DNA of 64,000 bases from the NCBI GenBank assembly GCA_036417435.1, contig CM070899.1, positions 148,318,237 to 148,382,236 of the forward strand. Direction: 5' to 3'. The DNA is from Inia geoffrensis (lineage: Eukaryota; Chordata; Mammalia; Artiodactyla; Iniidae). Below, piece after piece: positions 33,376-44,429 of this stretch. Both the position numbers and the translations under genes were made by a program. Below the pieces are notes generated by a model. It was given only the letters and a program-made list of their open reading frames with translations. It was not told the DNA's origin and ran no database searches. Each line of letters starts with the position of its first letter. The stretch's first letter is position 1.

Positions 33376-34239
33376 CTAGAGAAGTTGCTTTAGTATTTGC
33401 TGTAAAGCTGGTTTGGTGGTGCTGAATTCTCTTAGCTTTTGCTTGTCTGTAAAGGTTTTAATTTCTCCATCAAATCTGAATGAGATCCTTGCTGGGTAGA
33501 GTAATCTTGGTTGTAGGTTTTTCTCCTTCATCACTTTAAATATGTCCTGCCAGTCCCTTCTGGCTTGCAGAGTTTCTGCTGAAAGATCAGCTGTTAACCT
33601 TATGGGGATTCCCTTGTATGTTATGTGTTGCTTTACCTTTGCTGCTTTTAATATTTTTTCTTTGTATTTAGTTTTTGATAGTTTGATTTATATGTGTCTT
33701 GGTATGTTTCTCCTTGGATTTATCCTGTATGGGGCTCTCTGAGCTTCCTGGACTTGATTGACTATTTCCTTTCCCATATTCGGGAAGTTTTCAACTATAG
33801 TCTCTTCAAATTTTTTCTCAGTCCCGTTCTTTTTCTCTTCTTCTGGAACCCCTATAATTCAAATGTTGCTGTGTTTAATGTTGTCCCAGAGGTCTCTGAG
33901 ACTGTCATCAATTCTTTTCATTCTTTATTCTTTATTCTGCCCTGCAGTAGTTATTTCCACCATTTTATCTTCCAGGTCACTTATCCGTTCTTCTGCCTTA
34001 GTTATTCTGCTATTGATCCCTTCTAGAGAATTTTAAATCTCATTTATTGTGTTGTTCATCTCTGTTTGTTTGCTCTTTGGTTCTTCTAGGTCCATGTTAA
34101 ACATTTCTTGTATTTTCTCCATTCTATTTCCAAGATTTTGGATCATCTTTACTATCATTTCTCTGAATTCTTTTTCAGGTAGACTGCCTATTGCCTCTTC
34201 ATTTGTTAGGTCTGGTGGGTTTTTGCCTGGCTCCTTCAT
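33376..34239 (-). pseudogene. L1 ORF1 pseudogene, copy 3
   Basis: The N-terminal part is open at 34239-34033 (NEEAIGSLPEKEFREMIVKM, then coiled-coil heptads). A stop follows, and the remaining RRM and C-terminal parts are frameshifted up to a stop near 33376. It is close in sequence to the ORF1 at 16450. Confidence 0.87.
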
Positions 34240-34950
34240 CTGCTGTGGTTTCTCTGTCTTCTCATTTTGACTAACTTACTGCGTTTGGGGTCTCCTTTTC
34301 GCAGGCTGCAGGTTCATATTTTCCGTTGTTTTTGTTATCTGTCCCCAGCGGGTAAGGTTGATTCAGTGGGTTGTGTAGCCTTCCTGGTGGAGGAGACTAG
34401 TGCCTGTGTTCTGGTGGATGAGGCTGGATCTTGTCTTTCTGGTGGGCAGGTCCATGTCTGGTGGTGTGTTTTGGGGTGTCTTTGGCCTTATTATGATTTT
34501 AGGCAGCCTCTCTGCTAATAGATGATGTTGTGTTCCTGTCTTGCTAATTGTTTGGCATAGGGTGTCCAGCACTGTAGCTTGCTGGTTGTTGAGTGGAGCT
34601 GGGTCTTGGCGTTGAGATGGAGATCTCTGGGAGATTTTCGCCGTTTGATATTACATGGAGCTGGGAGGTCTTTTATGGACCAGTGTCCTGAACTTGGCTC
34701 TCCTCAGAGGCACAGTCCTGACACCTGGCTGGAGCACCAAGAGCCTGTCATCCACATGACTCAGAATAAAAGAAGGGAGAAAAAAAAGAAGGAAAGGAAG
34801 AAGATAAAATAAAATAAAATAAAGTAAAATAACATAAAGTTATTAAAATAAAAAATACTAAAAAAAATTTTTTTAAGTAATAAAAACTAAAAAATTTTTA
34901 AAAAAGAAAGAAAGAAAGAAGAGATCAACCAAACAAAAGAACAAATCCAG

Positions 34951-35158
34951 GGCTTCCCTGGTGGCGCAGTGGTTGAGTGTCTGCCTGCTGACGCAGGGGA
35001 CATGGGTTCGTGTCCCGGTCCGGGAAGATCCCACATGCCACGGCGCGGCTAGTCCCGTGAGCCATGGCCACTGGGTCTGCACGTCCGGAGCCTGTGCTCT
35101 GCAATGGGAGAGGCCATAACATTGAGAGGCCCGCGTACCACAAAAGAAAAAAAAAAAT
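34951..35158 (+). mobile_element. CHR-type SINE in the L1 copy 3 5' UTR
   Basis: A plus-strand SINE with the pol III-type A box in its head (TGGCGCAGTGG), a B-box-like GGTTCGTGTCC, and an A-rich tail. A perfect 16-bp target-site duplication AAAAGAACAAATCCAG flanks it (34935-34950 and 35159-35174). It lies opposite to the L1. Confidence 0.97.
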
Positions 35159-35296
35159 AAAAGAACAAATCCAGCAATGATAACAAGTGCTAAAAACTAT
35201 ACTAAAAAAAAATCAAAAACCACCACCAACAACAAAAAATGGACAGACAGACCCCTAGGACAAATGGTGAAATCAAAGCTACTGAAACCGTGTCTT

Positions 35297-36625
35297 GATG
35301 AACACAGTATAGAAACTGATTGCAAGGTTCTGTATGTCAAATGTGGCCAATTTCAGAGACACAGACAAAGCTACTACTCTAAGTAAGGCATGAAGAATAT
35401 GTAAATGTATCACCCTGGCAAGTGTGTGGAAGAGAAGAGAATACAGAGGAAGAAGACAGAGGGATCAGGGGATGGAAGAATAGGGGACTTCAAGAACAAA
35501 GGGCAAAGAGAGAACTTCTAAGTATCAGAAAGAACAGAAAGGACTTTTGGAGGAAAAGCCTGTATAACATGCCATTGTTTTGTTTACTTTTCCATTACAA
35601 AGTATTTTCTCTCCACATCCCCTACTCTTCCCCAAACTCTCTTTTCAGCTCCTTTATGAAGTCTTCTGCAATCTTGTATATTTTTATGGTGGGTTTGATC
35701 TTCTTTCGGAAAAGGTAGTAAAGGGATGCAGTTACTTTATTGAAACAATATGGAGTACTGAAGATATCACAGAGAAGAAATCAAACAGGATCCAATATAA
35801 ACCTTCATGGAATTAAAAAAAAATCATGATATGGATGGGCTTTGAACTTCCACAAAATGCATAAATGAGGTTTCAAGCCAATCTCACTAGATTTTTAAGT
35901 CTGAGGAAGCACCCTGGCTGCTTTTTAAGTTGTGTCAGCAAAGATTTAACTGTGATAACCATAGTTAAGAAGAAATATATGAGGTCCTTTTACTATAGAA
36001 CTCATAGTCAATTTCCAGAGACAGTCGCATATGTACAAAGGTAATGAACCAGGTAACAATATTTATCCTTAGCCAGGCTACCTGACCATTTTCTCTCTGA
36101 CACCCTGAGAACTATTTGCTAAGTGTTGAATAAGGTATTGACACTTAGACTTTGGGTAGTAATCATTACAGGCTAAAGAATAGCCACCAACAGATGAAGG
36201 TTTCCTGTATTTCTGGACTACTTTTGACAATCCCCTCTTTCAACCCACATATTTTTTTTCCCTCTCTCCCACTATACTCCAAGATATAGAAGAGTCTTGT
36301 GGATATGTGTCCCTTGGAATCCTCAGTGCTATCCTCTGGTTCCCCAAATGTTGGCCAAAATATAAATCACCTTGTATTTTTAGAATTTTAAGAAAAACCT
36401 GGTTGAACTAATAAGTGCATTATGAATTTCTGTGGATTGATAAAGAGCAAATTTTCCAAAGAAATTGCCCAAGATTTGTTTCTCAGTGGTGCATGTATTT
36501 TTAGCAGATTAAGAAGTCTGAGTAATTTCTAATACTTCTGCATGGAGTGGCTACTAATATTCAAAATTATATAATCAGAGTGTATCACTCATAAAACTGA
36601 TATTTGATTAACTCATCAGAATATT
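35297..36625. other. No gene or repeat recognised
   Basis: A 98-codon frame at 35422-35718 shows no domain. An A9 run is at about 35816. Otherwise this is AT-rich single-copy-looking DNA. Confidence 0.5.
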
Positions 36626-36629
36626 TAAT

Positions 36630-36790
36630 TGGCCAGGACTTGTTTTTAGGCATTTCTCAATTCATTAGTTCATCTGTTTCTTACCACACTGCTGAGACAT
36701 AGACAGCATCACTCCTCTTTCCTGAGGAGGATGCTGAGGTCTATGGATAATCATCTCTGGGATTTAAACCCAGATCCTTTGATGCCTTCC
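36630..36790 (-). repeat. MIR fragment
   Basis: Antisense MIR with 'tttctcaattcattagttca', 'gaggaggatgctgaggtcta' and 'tctgggatttaaacccagat'. The last equals the MIR 'cgggattcgaacccagg' block. Confidence 0.65.
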
Positions 36791-36804
36791 TAGGGCCCAT
36801 GCAG

Positions 36805-36905
36805 CCTCAGGATTGAGAGTGAGATGTGAGTCCTGAGACCATTCCCCACTGCTTTACCTATGATGTGACCTTAGGCAAGTCATTTCCCTAATCGATACAG
36901 TCCTT
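36805..36905 (+). repeat. MIR fragment
   Basis: Sense MIR: 'actgctttacctatgatgtg', then 'accttaggcaagtcatttcc', the MIR core. Confidence 0.65.
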
Positions 36906-37069
36906 CCTTACTTTCCCATCTCTGCATCCCACCTCTTGTATATCTGGTACTACCTGTCCTCCATTTCAGACAGCCTGGTTTATCGGACCAATCTTTGCCC
37001 CATGCAAAAGGAGTTAAATCAGTCTTAATACCCAGCATTCCTTTATGAGTTTACTCAGTTTACTCATTA

Positions 37070-37175
37070 CTTTACGAGTTTACTCAGCCATTCATTTATG
37101 CAGACATATTTCTGAGTGCCTGCTATTTGCCAGGCATTGTTCTAGGTGCTGGGAGGTGGAACAGTAACCCAGACT
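37070..37175 (-). mobile_element. L2 3' end fragment
   Basis: Antisense L2 terminus: 'tctgagtgcctgctatttgc', then 'caggcattgttctaggtgct', then 'gggaggtggaacagtaac'. Confidence 0.75.
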
Positions 37176-37236
37176 AGAGTCCCGTGCTTGAGATTCACTC
37201 TTGGTGCCTGGTAAAGAGTGTCTCCCCAAGTGACAG

Positions 37237-37500
37237 GCAGTGTAGTAAAATGGGGACAACACATATTTCAGATGTGATTCCTGGGTTCAAATTCGGTTTC
37301 TACCACCTAGTATTGGGTGGAATGAAGGACAAGTCACTTTATTTTTTTTTAATGTTATTGGAGTACAGTTGATTTACAATGTTGTGTTACTCTCTGCTAT
37401 ACAACGAAGTGAATCAGTTATACATAGATACACATCACTTTCAGTCTCTGAGTTACCATCTGTTTAATGGGGATACTTACCCACCAGGAGTATAATAGGC
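37237..37500 (+). repeat. MIR split by a 94-bp L1 fragment
   Basis: Sense MIR. The left part has 'gattcctgggttcaaattcg' and 'gaaggacaagtcactt'. After the L1 piece it continues with 'cagtctctgagttaccatct' and 'gtttaatggggatacttacc'. The halves join in MIR order. Confidence 0.85.
37341..37434 (-). mobile_element. Very short L1 3' end in MIR
   Basis: 94 bp comprising a T tract (tail) and the last 80 or so bases of an L1 3' UTR ('acaacgaagtgaatcagtta'). A 7-bp target-site duplication TCACTTT (37334-37340 and 37435-37441) flanks it. An extreme 5' truncation. Confidence 0.88.
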
Positions 37501-37559
37501 ACCAAGGAAAATCCATTGTCAGATTGTCAAGCCAATGGACAATAAAATAGGTTCACAGA

Positions 37560-39430
37560 AAAGCTGCTAAATTCCAGTGCCTCCTTTCTTAGGGGCTGTG
37601 ACACCGCCTCCTTTGTAATCCACTTGTTTCCTTTAAATGCCAACATTTTTATAATCTGTTGTCTGGCTCAATAGACCCGTATGATTGATTCTCCATTCAG
37701 CAATTAGAGAGATGTTTTGAAAACATGAACTTGATCATGCCAACCTTCAACCCTTCAACAGTTTCCCATTTTCTTGGAATAACATTGAAATAACTCATCA
37801 TGGCCTGTTATTCACTCGCCTGCCTGCCTCTCCTCCCTCCTCCCTGACCTTGACACCTTTTGTTCACTTTGCTTCTAGCCCTCCTTGTCTTATTGCTAGA
37901 CCGCAGAACACAAGTTCACTTCTACCTCCGGGTCTTTACATTGTTTTGCCTTCTGCCAGGGATACTATAATATTTTCCCCCAGATTTCTGTCTAACTGGT
38001 TCTTAGCAAAAATGCCACCGACTCACAGAAACATTCACTCACAATTCAATCAAAAATGCTTCCATTAACAAATGGGACCTAATGAAACTTAAAAGCCTTT
38101 GCACAGCAAAGGAAACCATAAACAAGATGAAAAGACAGCCCTCAGAATGGGAGAAAATATTTGCAAATGAAGCAACTGACAAAGGATTAATCTCCAAAAT
38201 TTACAAGCAGCTCATGCAGCTCAATAACAAAAAAACAAACAACCCAATCCAAAAATGGGCAGAAGACCTAAATAGACATTTCTCCAAAGAAGATATACAG
38301 ATTGCCAACAACACATGAAAGGATGCTCAACATCACTAATCATTAGAGAAATGCAAATCAAAACTACAATGAGGTATCACCTCACACTGGTCAGAATGGC
38401 CATCATCAAAAAATCTACAAACAATAAATGCTGGAGAGGGTGTGGAGAAAAGGAAACCCTCTTGCACTGCTGGTAGGAATGTAAATTGATACAGCCACTA
38501 TGCAGAACAGTATGGAGGTTCCTTAAAAAACTAAAAATAGAACTACCATATGACCCAGCAATCCCACTATACTGGGCATATACCCTGAGAAAACCATACT
38601 TCAAAAAGAGTCATGTACCACAGTGTTCATTGCAACTCTATTTACAATAGCCAGGACATGGAAGCAACCTACTTGTCCATTGACAGATGAATGGATAAAG
38701 AAGATGTGGCACATATATACAGTGGAATATTTCTCAGCCATATAAAGAAATGAAATTGAGTTATTTGTAGTGAGGTGGATGGACCTAGAGCCTGTCATAC
38801 AGAGTGAAGTAAGTCAGAAATAGAAAAACAAATACCGTATGCTAACACATATAAATGGAATAAAAAAAATGGTTCTGAAGAACCTAGGGGTAGGACAGGA
38901 ATAAAGATGCAGATGTAGAGAATGGACTTGAGGACACGGGGAGGGGGAAGGGTAAGCTGGGACGAAGTGAGAGAGTGGCATGGACATATATACACTACCA
39001 AATGTAAAATAGATAGCTAGTGGGAAGCAGCCACATAGCACAGGGAGATCAGCTCGGTGCTTTGTGACCACCTAGAGGGATGGGATAGGGAGGGTGGGAG
39101 GGAGACGCAAGAGGGAGGAGGTATGGGGATATATGTATATGTATAGCTGATTCACTTTGTTATAAAGCAAAAACTAACACACCATTGTAAAGCAATTATC
39201 CTCCAATAAGAATGTCAAAAAAAATGCTTCCATTCTTAGTTATGATATTTTGTACTATCTAAAAGTACTTATCTGTTGATTTATTTATTTTCTGTCCCCC
39301 CCTACAAAAATGTAAGCTCTATGGGAACGCCAACAACCAAGATATGTCTGTCTGGTCCATCACTATGTCCCCAGCATCCAGAACTGTGCCTAGTACATAG
39401 TATGTCCTCAACAAATATTTGTTGAAGGAA
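37560..39430 (+). mobile_element. L2 LINE split by L1 copy 5
   Basis: The left part, about 37560-38066, has sense L2 blocks ('caacccttcaacagtttccc', 'atcatggcctgttattcact', 'cttctgccagggatactata'). The right part, 39235-39430, holds the L2 3' end ('aaaatgtaagctctatggga', 'gtccccagcatccagaactg', 'ctcaacaaatatttgttgaa'). Together they form one L2 of which the coding remnant is unreadable. Confidence 0.8.
38067..39219 (+). mobile_element. 5'-truncated L1, copy 5
   Basis: 1.15 kb of L1: the ORF2 C-terminus and 3' UTR ending 'tcctccaataagaatgtc' plus an A tail. A perfect 15-bp target-site duplication AAAAATGCTTCCATT flanks it (38052-38066 and 39220-39234). The ORF2 remnant at 38082-38318 ([36 protein letters not shown]) is followed by frame breaks, including the cysteine-rich region. 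Confidence 0.97.
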
Positions 39431-41240
39431 TGCATAAAGGATGCTTCCCATTTTGAATACCCCAGCTGCTGGGCGAAACTTCACACTAGCTTATCTAAAT
39501 TGAACTTTAACTCTCTTGAAAGGGACATCATTAAGGTAGTTAGAAAAAAATAGGCAGCCATAACTCTCCAGAAAACACCCATGAGCAAGTGCACGCTCCT
39601 TATTAAAAGTCCCCCTTTGGGCTTTGCTGTTGGTAGTTGTTTCATAAGGACAGGTGGGTGTATGGCCTGATTATAGAGGCCATTCCCCATAAGCAAGTTT
39701 CTAAAAAGGCACACAGGATATTGAATTGTGATTAAAGATCTCCATCCACCTTTCTTCTCATCCTCTCCGCCCTCTCTCCTAGGCACTTAAGCAAAGGTGC
39801 TGCCCTGTCATCCCATCTCTGACAAATCGCTTCCATCACCTCCCCCTCGTTGCCCTTCATCCCTTTCCAACATAATTACTATCTTACTAATAAGTCAAAT
39901 GTGGGTAGCGCAAAGTGGGCAGCTCCGTTTTGCTGCCTTACTGAGCACCAGCATGGAGTGAATGGGAACTACGGATAATAGGGCTGCTGCTGCCCTCGGC
40001 GCTCCAAGGGAAGCCTGCTAATGGGTTTTCTCTTCAGTGGCTCTTGCTTACAGGCGTGGCACAGGGAACCAGCTAGAGGAAGACAGAGCTATGGCCCCAC
40101 CTCAGGCCCCAAGCTATATCCCTCTGGCCATGGTAGTGCTTCCCCAAACACCACAGAAAAGAGACAGATCCTAACTCTGAAAAAGACTCAGCGGCTCCAT
40201 GCTGCCTTTCCCCCCACCCCAAACCCAAGCCCATTCCTTTCAGACATATTTCCAAGGGAATGTTGCCCTTCCCAACATCTGTGCCACCCCACAATCCTGA
40301 CTCTCAGATGAATTTATCAGGCAGCAACGACTGCCTGGCAAATCCTAATTCCAGGCTGGAAGAAGGATGCTGGGGCAGGAAAGCAGCAGAATACTTAGGG
40401 CCCTTTCCTCATCCAGAATGGTGAGCCAGGCATCCAGGCAACTCGCACAGGCCACAGGACCTCAAGGAACAGGACATCTTTACTAATTTCTGCGATTTCG
40501 TAACACATTGGCATGAACATTCAGCAACAGCACTAGTGCTGAGTGCTTAAAATGCAACACCCAGGCTATTGGTATAGGGTTCCTTGATTTCATTTTAAAA
40601 CCAGTAGAACTTAGATTGGCGGGGGTGGGGTGGGGGGTGGAGCAGGAGTGAAGAGGGCGTGGCCTTGCTCCCACCTGATATAGAAAGATGCCAGATTAAA
40701 CCATTGTGGCTGGAAAATCTCCAGTGCCTGGGCACCAACTCTATTTTAATATACCAGAGTGCGCTTTCTTCCTTTATTTTTTTTCTTCTATTTTTTCTTC
40801 ATTTGCACAACTGAGCTCTGAACAGCGTTTTAAGGGGCACATGGCAGGAAGGAGGTGAACTTCTCATCTCATGAATAACTCCTCCCTGTGCACTTTGAAA
40901 TATTACTCTACACCAGATTATTAATCATCAGGAAGGCAGCCATGGGTACGGGCCACACACAGACTTCATCTTTTATCACACAGGTCTCTGGATACTAAAA
41001 GAGCAGATGAAAAATGATCAGGGAATGGCCCAAAACCTCTTCACCTTGTCACCATCTCCTTCCTTCCCTGGGACCCCCAGGGGCTGCAGTGACACTCTCC
41101 CTGCCTCTATTGTGCAAAATGAAGGAAGAGAACATGTGATGTGAAACACACTCAAGCCTCACTGATTTGGAATGAAGGGGTGAAGGTGAGAGCAGATGAG
41201 TGGAAAGCCCAGGTTCAGAATATTTTTAAAGAAATCTATC
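39431..41240. other. No gene; single-copy-looking DNA with a G-rich motif
   Basis: The least repeat-dense and relatively GC-rich stretch of the window. A G-rich run, GGCGGGGGTGGGGTGGGGGG, starts at 40618. Frames of 60-100 codons (for example at 40021-40311) lack any recognisable domain. This could include conserved regulatory DNA, which needs a multi-species alignment to test. Confidence 0.45.
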
Positions 41241-41244
41241 CATA

Positions 41245-41475
41245 CCACTTTTAGGACGACATGTACACACTGCTATATTCAAAATGGATAACCAACAAGG
41301 ACCTACTGTATAGCACAGGGAACTCTGCTCAATATTATGTAACAACCTAAATGGGAAAAGAATTTGAAAAAGAATAGATACATGTATATGTATAACTGAG
41401 CCACTTTGCTGTACACCTGAAACTAACACAACACTCTTAATCAACTATACTCCAATATAAAATAAAAAGCTAAGA
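41245..41475 (+). mobile_element. L1 3' UTR fragment
   Basis: Sense L1 3' UTR of an older cetartiodactyl type: 'gtatagcacagggaactctg', 'tgtatatgtataactgagcc', 'tacacctgaaactaacacaa', then a worn A-rich end. Confidence 0.82.
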
Positions 41476-41705
41476 AAAAAACAAACATACAATTATAACT
41501 AATGAAGTGTTGCCAAAAAGGAGGTCTATGAAGGACCAAGTAAATGTCATTTTTTAGAAGCTTACTGTTTATATATTGATGACTGGTGAAAATTTGGCTA
41601 TAGGAGGGCTTTTGAAAGCACTTCCCTTATATAATTTTTATACATTCTTCTAGTCAATCTGGTTTGGCATGAAGGTGATCTTTGATTTCATTTTTATTTG
41701 ATTTT

Positions 41706-41838
41706 TTTTTGCCATTCTTTTAAATATTTTTATTGGAGTATAATTGCTTTACAATGGTGTGTTAGTTTCTGCTTTATAACAAAGTGAATCAGCTATACAT
41801 ACACATGTATCCCCACATCTCCTCCCTCTTGCGTTGCC
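41706..41838 (-). mobile_element. Short L1 3' end
   Basis: Antisense L1 3' UTR ('tattggagtataattgcttt', 'aacaaagtgaatcagctata') with a T tract at the left. ATTTGATTTT (41696-41705 and 41839-41848) is the probable target-site duplication. Confidence 0.85.
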
Positions 41839-41869
41839 ATTTGATTTTGTGTGTGTGTAAGAACTAGCA

Positions 41870-42022
41870 TTAGTTTAGTGACTATGATGTGCCAGGGAAC
41901 TCTTATTTGTCATTTTCATCTATACTAAATTCTGCAAAGTAGATAATTTTAGGTCTACTTAGCAGATAGAAAAATTAAAGCTCAGAGAGATTAGATCATT
42001 TATTTTAGGTCACAAAGTTTGT
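41870..42022 (-). repeat. MIR fragment
   Basis: Antisense MIR: 'actatgatgtgccagggaac', 'aaattaaagctcagagagat' and 'taggtcacaaagtttg'. Confidence 0.7.
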
Positions 42023-42036
42023 TAAAAATAAGTAAG

Positions 42037-42450
42037 GTGGCAGCAACATGGATAGACCTAGAGATGATCATATTAAGTGAAGTAAGTCAGACAGAGAAAG
42101 ACAAACATCATATGATGTCACTTTTATGTGGGCTAAAAAATAATACAAATGAGTCTATATACAAAGCAGAAACTGACTCACATAGAAAACAAACTTATGG
42201 TTACCAAAGGGGAAAGGGATGGGGGGAAGGGATAAATTAGGAGTATGGAATTAATAAAAATAAACTACTACACATAAAATAGATAAGAAACAGGGATTTA
42301 CTATATAGCACAGGGAACTATATTAAATAACTTGCAATAAACTATAATGGAAAAATAATCTGAAAAATATATATATATACCTGAATCACTTTGTTGTACA
42401 CCTGAAACTAACACAATACTGTAAATCAACGATACTTCAATTAAAAAAAG
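42037..42450 (+). mobile_element. 5'-truncated L1 3' end
   Basis: 414 bp of sense L1: 'gcagcaacatggatagacct', 'gttaccaaaggggaaaggga', 'tatagcacagggaactatat', 'tacacctgaaactaacacaa', A-rich end. The target-site duplication ATAAGTAAG is at 42028-42036 and 42451-42459. The 3' UTR type differs from the full-length copies and looks older. Confidence 0.88.
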
Positions 42451-42575
42451 ATAAGTAAGTAAGGTAAATCCAACTTCATGTCACCCTGTTTTCCCTCCTT
42501 AATAGAATTGCTAAGTTTGTAGATCAGGGCTATGCTGATCTAAATGTAATACATCTGGGTTTTACTAGGTATTTA

Positions 42576-42927
42576 TTATTATGGACTCAATGTTTGTGTC
42601 CTTCCCAAATTCATGTGTTGACATCTAATCTCCAAAGTGATGATATTCGGAGGTGGATCCTTTGGGAGCTGATTAGGTCATGACGGTGAAGTCTTCATGA
42701 ATGGGATTAGTGTCCTTACAAAAGAGACCAGAGAGCTAGCTCTCTCTCCTTCTGCCATGTGATAATACAATGAGATGTTGGCAGTCTGCAATCAGGAAGA
42801 GGGCGCTCACCAGAAACTGACCATACTGGCCCCCTCAAACTTATCCAGAACTGTGAGAAATAAATTTGTGTTGTTTATAAGCCACTTACTCTATGGTATT
42901 TTATTATAACAGTCCAAATTAAGATAG
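42576..42927 (+). mobile_element. MaLR LTR (MLT1-like)
   Basis: Begins TTATTATGGACTCAATGTTTG and includes 'cccaaattcatgtgttgaca', 'gagctgattaggtcatgacg', 'gccatgtgataatacaatga', 'ctgtgagaaataaatttgtg' and 'ataagccacttactctatgg'. This matches the internal order of MLT1/MST-type LTRs. A poly(A)-signal-like AATAAA lies at about 42861. It is a solo LTR. Confidence 0.82.
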
Positions 42928-43047
42928 CATTTAATGAATTTACACTACTAAACAAATTATTAAACTATTTATACTACTAAAATTTATAGAAAATATGGGC
43001 TCAAATATTCATGAAGCTTAGAGTATTTGTTTCTGATTGAGCTTTTT

Positions 43048-43251
43048 TTTTTTTTTTTTGCGGTACGCGGGCCTCTCACCGCTGTGGCCTCTCCCGTTGC
43101 GGAGGACAGGCTCCGGACGCGCAGGCCAAGCGGCCATGGCCCACGGGCCCAGCTGCTCTGCGGCATGTGGAATCCTCCCGGACCGGGGCACGAACCCGTG
43201 TCCCCTGCATCGGCAGGTGGACCCTCAACCACTGCGCCACCAGGGAAGCCC
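43048..43251 (-). mobile_element. CHR-type SINE
   Basis: An almost pristine SINE with high CpG content and a T-tract tail on the left. Target-site duplication TGAGCTTTT (43038-43046 and 43252-43260). It is one half of an inverted pair with the SINE at 43848. Confidence 0.96.
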
Positions 43252-43814
43252 TGAGCTTTTTGATGGCTTCCCCAGGTGGTCACATCGGGATCTTATGTAG
43301 GTCCCAACTGTAGGTCCAAATGCACCTTCATTCTCTGGGCCAAGAGATAGATTCAGCCACATCATCTGTTGGTAATTAGCACTGTGCTGCCTTCTAGACT
43401 CAGGAGTCATTGTGCCAGAGATTAGTCCTGAGTGTTGTGTAGACACTACAGCACTCCCCGTGTAGGCTTTATCTATATGTCTTTCTTCGTAATCTTTCTG
43501 TTTATTGGAACTAGTCTCCATTAATAAATGGAGTTTTTCAGTAACTTTACTTACTGAACTGAATCCTTACAATTCTTGCCAGTTATCATTCCCCAACAAG
43601 CTAAAACTGACCCCATCATAAGTTACCATTGGAGGACCCTTTCTTAAGTAAACAGTTATATCAGTTTCATGACATAGCTCTGCTTGATTCCAATATTATT
43701 GACAATTCCAAGATTTCTTTTCCAGTCACTACTGTCCAGCCTCAGGATGCTTTATGTCCAAGTCTACCTTTACTGACCCAAAGACTGGCAACAAATGGAT
43801 AGGTTTTACCATAA

Positions 43815-44405
43815 GACAACATCATTTTTTTAAAAATAAACTTTATTGGGCTTCCCTGGTGGTGCAGTGGTTGAGAGTCCGCCTGCCGAGGCAGGCGACA
43901 CAGGTTTGTGCCCTGGTCCGGGAAGGTCCCACATGCCGCGGAGCGGCTGGGCCTGTGAGCCATAGCCGCTGAGCCTGCGCGTCCGGAGCCTGTGCTCCGC
44001 AATGGGAGAGCCCACAGCAGTGAGAGGCCCGCGTACCGCAAAAAAATAAATAAATAAAATAAAATAAACTTTATTTTTTAAAAACTTTAGATTTATAGAA
44101 AAAGTATGACAATAGTACAGAGAGTTCTCATATACCCACACCCAGTTTCCTCTGTTACAGACACTTTACATTACTATGGTATGTTTATTACAATTAGTGA
44201 ATCAATATGGATACGTTATTGTAAGTTCATACCTGATTCTCGTCTTTTCAGTTTTTACCCACTGTCCTTTTCCTGTTCCAGGATCCCATCCAGCACTCCA
44301 CACTACATTTTGGGGTCATGCCTCTTTGGCCTCTTGTGGCTGTGGCAGTTTGTCAGGAGAACGTCACTCTTTAATCATGACTTTGGCCTACATCTAATTG
44401 ACATT
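43815..44405 (-). mobile_element. L1M 3' UTR fragment split by a SINE
   Basis: Antisense L1M 3' UTR: 'ataaactttattttttaaaa', 'agtacagagagttctcatat', 'acacccagtttcctctgtta', 'gttccaggatcccatccagc', 'catgcctctttggcctcttg'. No coding part remains. Confidence 0.82.
43848..44060 (+). mobile_element. CHR-type SINE in L1M
   Basis: A plus-strand SINE with the head GGGCTTCCCTGGTGGTGCAG, an A/B-box-bearing tRNA-like region and a (TAAA)n tail. A 15-bp target-site duplication AAAATAAACTTTATT (43833-43847 and 44061-44075) flanks it. Confidence 0.97.
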
Positions 44406-44429
44406 TTTGTCCTTAACTTAGATGAGGAC

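Larger units (their letters stand above)
30266..35283 (-). mobile_element. L1 copy 3, near full length, with an internal deletion
   Basis: Read right to left: a long 5' UTR (35283 to about 34240, interrupted by a SINE), ORF1, ORF2, and a 3' UTR of the 'gcagccgcatagcacaggga' type. Flanks GAAACGGTGTCTT (30253-30265) and GAAACCGTGTCTT (35284-35296) differ at one base and are a good 13-bp target-site duplication. Compared with copy 1, about 1.15 kb of ORF2 is missing at about 32112-32125, and about 45 bp is missing near 31490. The tail has a repeated L1 terminus. It belongs to the same lineage as copies 4, 5 and 6. Confidence 0.92.

Noticed and set aside
43027..43300. Cys/Pro/Arg-rich open frames on both strands, like those at 29526-29752 and 53070-53406
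   Set aside because: All come from the GC-rich body of CHR SINEs, which repeats the same peptide-like strings at each copy.
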